Source of the DNA: Cyclobacteriaceae bacterium
GTDB lineage: Bacteria > Bacteroidota > Bacteroidia > Cytophagales > Cyclobacteriaceae
NCBI GenBank assembly: GCA_028289505.1
Contig: JANQPK010000279.1
Coordinates: 1-8,638, forward strand
Direction of reading: 5' to 3'
DNA: 8,638 bases
Shown: positions 8,066-8,638 of the stretch, in pieces
Position numbering within the stretch: the stretch's first letter is position 1
Layout of the letters: the number at the start of each line of letters is the position of its first letter
The notes under the pieces: model-generated
What the model was told of the DNA's origin: nothing
The model's database searches: none
Seen by the model: the letters and a program-made list of their open reading frames with translations, nothing else
Translations under genes and position numbers: made by a program

Positions 8066-8638
8066 GACTATTATACCATAAATTCGACCGTTCAATGGTG
8101 GTGCTATGCTTGTTAGTATTATTATTGATGAGTACCCTGCTTAGTGCCCAAGATGACAATATCCGATTCAAGAAACAGATAATCCTTGATGATTTTGTTT
8201 CAGAGGGGGTAGCCGCAGCTGACGTCAATAATGACGGGCAGTTAGATATTCTGGCAGGTCCATTTTGGTTTGAGGCACCGAACTGGAGCTTGCACCAGAT
8301 ATTTGAATTTCCGGAGTACGACTTGAAAACCGAATGGAGTGATTCGTTTTTAAATTATGCTTCAGATATTAACCAAGATGGATGGGTAGATTTAATGGTG
8401 TTTGATTTTCCCGGAACCAATGTGCATTGGTTTGAAAATCCAGGGAAAGGAGCAGGCCTCTGGAAAGCACACTTAATCGACAGTACCGCCAAAAACGAAT
8501 CGCCCATGCTGGTAGATATTGACCAGGATCAGTACCCGGACCTGGTCTTTAGTACAGGACAGGACCAATTAACCTGGTTTGAACCTGAAGTTGATAAAGA
8601 CCATCGAGTTATATGGCAGAGGAGGGCTATTAGCACAG
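8062..8638 (+). CDS. FG-GAP/VCBS-repeat secreted protein, N-terminal part (3' truncated by window)
   Basis: The open frame starts at ATG 8062, overlapping the TGA of the preceding gene as ATGA, and stays open to the window end (192 codons). The product starts with a basic segment and a strongly hydrophobic stretch (about residues 11-28), then SAQ/DD, a plausible signal peptidase I site. There is no lipobox cysteine, so it is probably periplasmic or secreted. The mature part carries blade-like repeats with Ca-binding loops: DVNNDGQLDIL, DINQDGWVDLMVFD and a degenerate DIDQDQYPDLVFS, each followed by a tryptophan motif (FWFEAP, HWFENPG, LTWFEP). This is the FG-GAP/VCBS beta-propeller fold. Proteins of this type are often found beside PVC-type cytochrome/dehydrogenase genes, and the 4-base overlap suggests coupled translation. 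Such folds commonly serve binding or scaffolding, but no catalytic motif is visible and its role is unknown. Confidence 0.85.
   Translation, partial: MRLLYHKFDRSMVVLCLLVLLLMSTLLSAQDDNIRFKKQIILDDFVSEGVAAADVNNDGQLDILAGPFWFEAPNWSLHQIFEFPEYDLKTEWSDSFLNYASDINQDGWVDLMVFDFPGTNVHWFENPGKGAGLWKAHLIDSTAKNESPMLVDIDQDQYPDLVFSTGQDQLTWFEPEVDKDHRVIWQRRAIST

Noticed and set aside
8010..8228. Minus-strand ORF across the junction of the last two genes
   Set aside because: It overlaps two supported + strand genes and its translation has no recognisable features.

Overview
This window reads as one tightly packed stretch of a Bacteroidota-like genome (Cytophagales or Balneolales style; this is inference). The basis is moderate GC, mostly weak Shine-Dalgarno signals, several lipoproteins whose signal peptide ends in a Ser/Ala-Cys lipobox, and a TonB-dependent receptor carrying an N-terminal carboxypeptidase-regulatory-like domain. 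All six genes are on the + strand. Gaps are 22-25 bases, or the genes overlap (8 bases and 4 bases), and no terminator-like hairpin is visible between them, so a single transcript is likely. No tRNA, rRNA, CRISPR array or insertion sequence was seen, and no stretch over 300 bases lacks a gene.

Layout: (1) 1-875 is the C-terminal half of an IlvD/Edd-family dehydratase of the sugar-acid (arabinonate/fuconate/xylonate) type. (2) 899-2194 is a lipoprotein beta-propeller of the PQQ-dependent sugar (sorbosone/pyranose) dehydrogenase type. (3) 2217-2687 is a small lipoprotein cytochrome c. (4) 2680-4983 is a TonB-dependent outer-membrane receptor. (5) 5009-8065 is a large lipoprotein that fuses a dehydrogenase-like beta-propeller, a HEAT-like helical region and a C-terminal heme domain of the Planctomycetes-Verrucomicrobia (PVC) type. 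(6) 8062-8638 is the 5' part of an FG-GAP/VCBS-repeat protein that runs off the window.

Working model (inference): envelope dehydrogenases oxidise a sugar or sugar-like substrate and pass electrons to heme c, either the separate cytochrome or the one fused into gene 5. The resulting sugar acid is taken up and dehydrated in the cytoplasm to a 2-keto-3-deoxy acid. The receptor could import the substrate. A more specific idea is that it imports the PQQ cofactor, because its barrel and C-terminus resemble the E. coli PQQ receptor PqqU/YncD as I remember that sequence. No PQQ biosynthesis gene, inner-membrane permease, kinase or aldolase is visible here.
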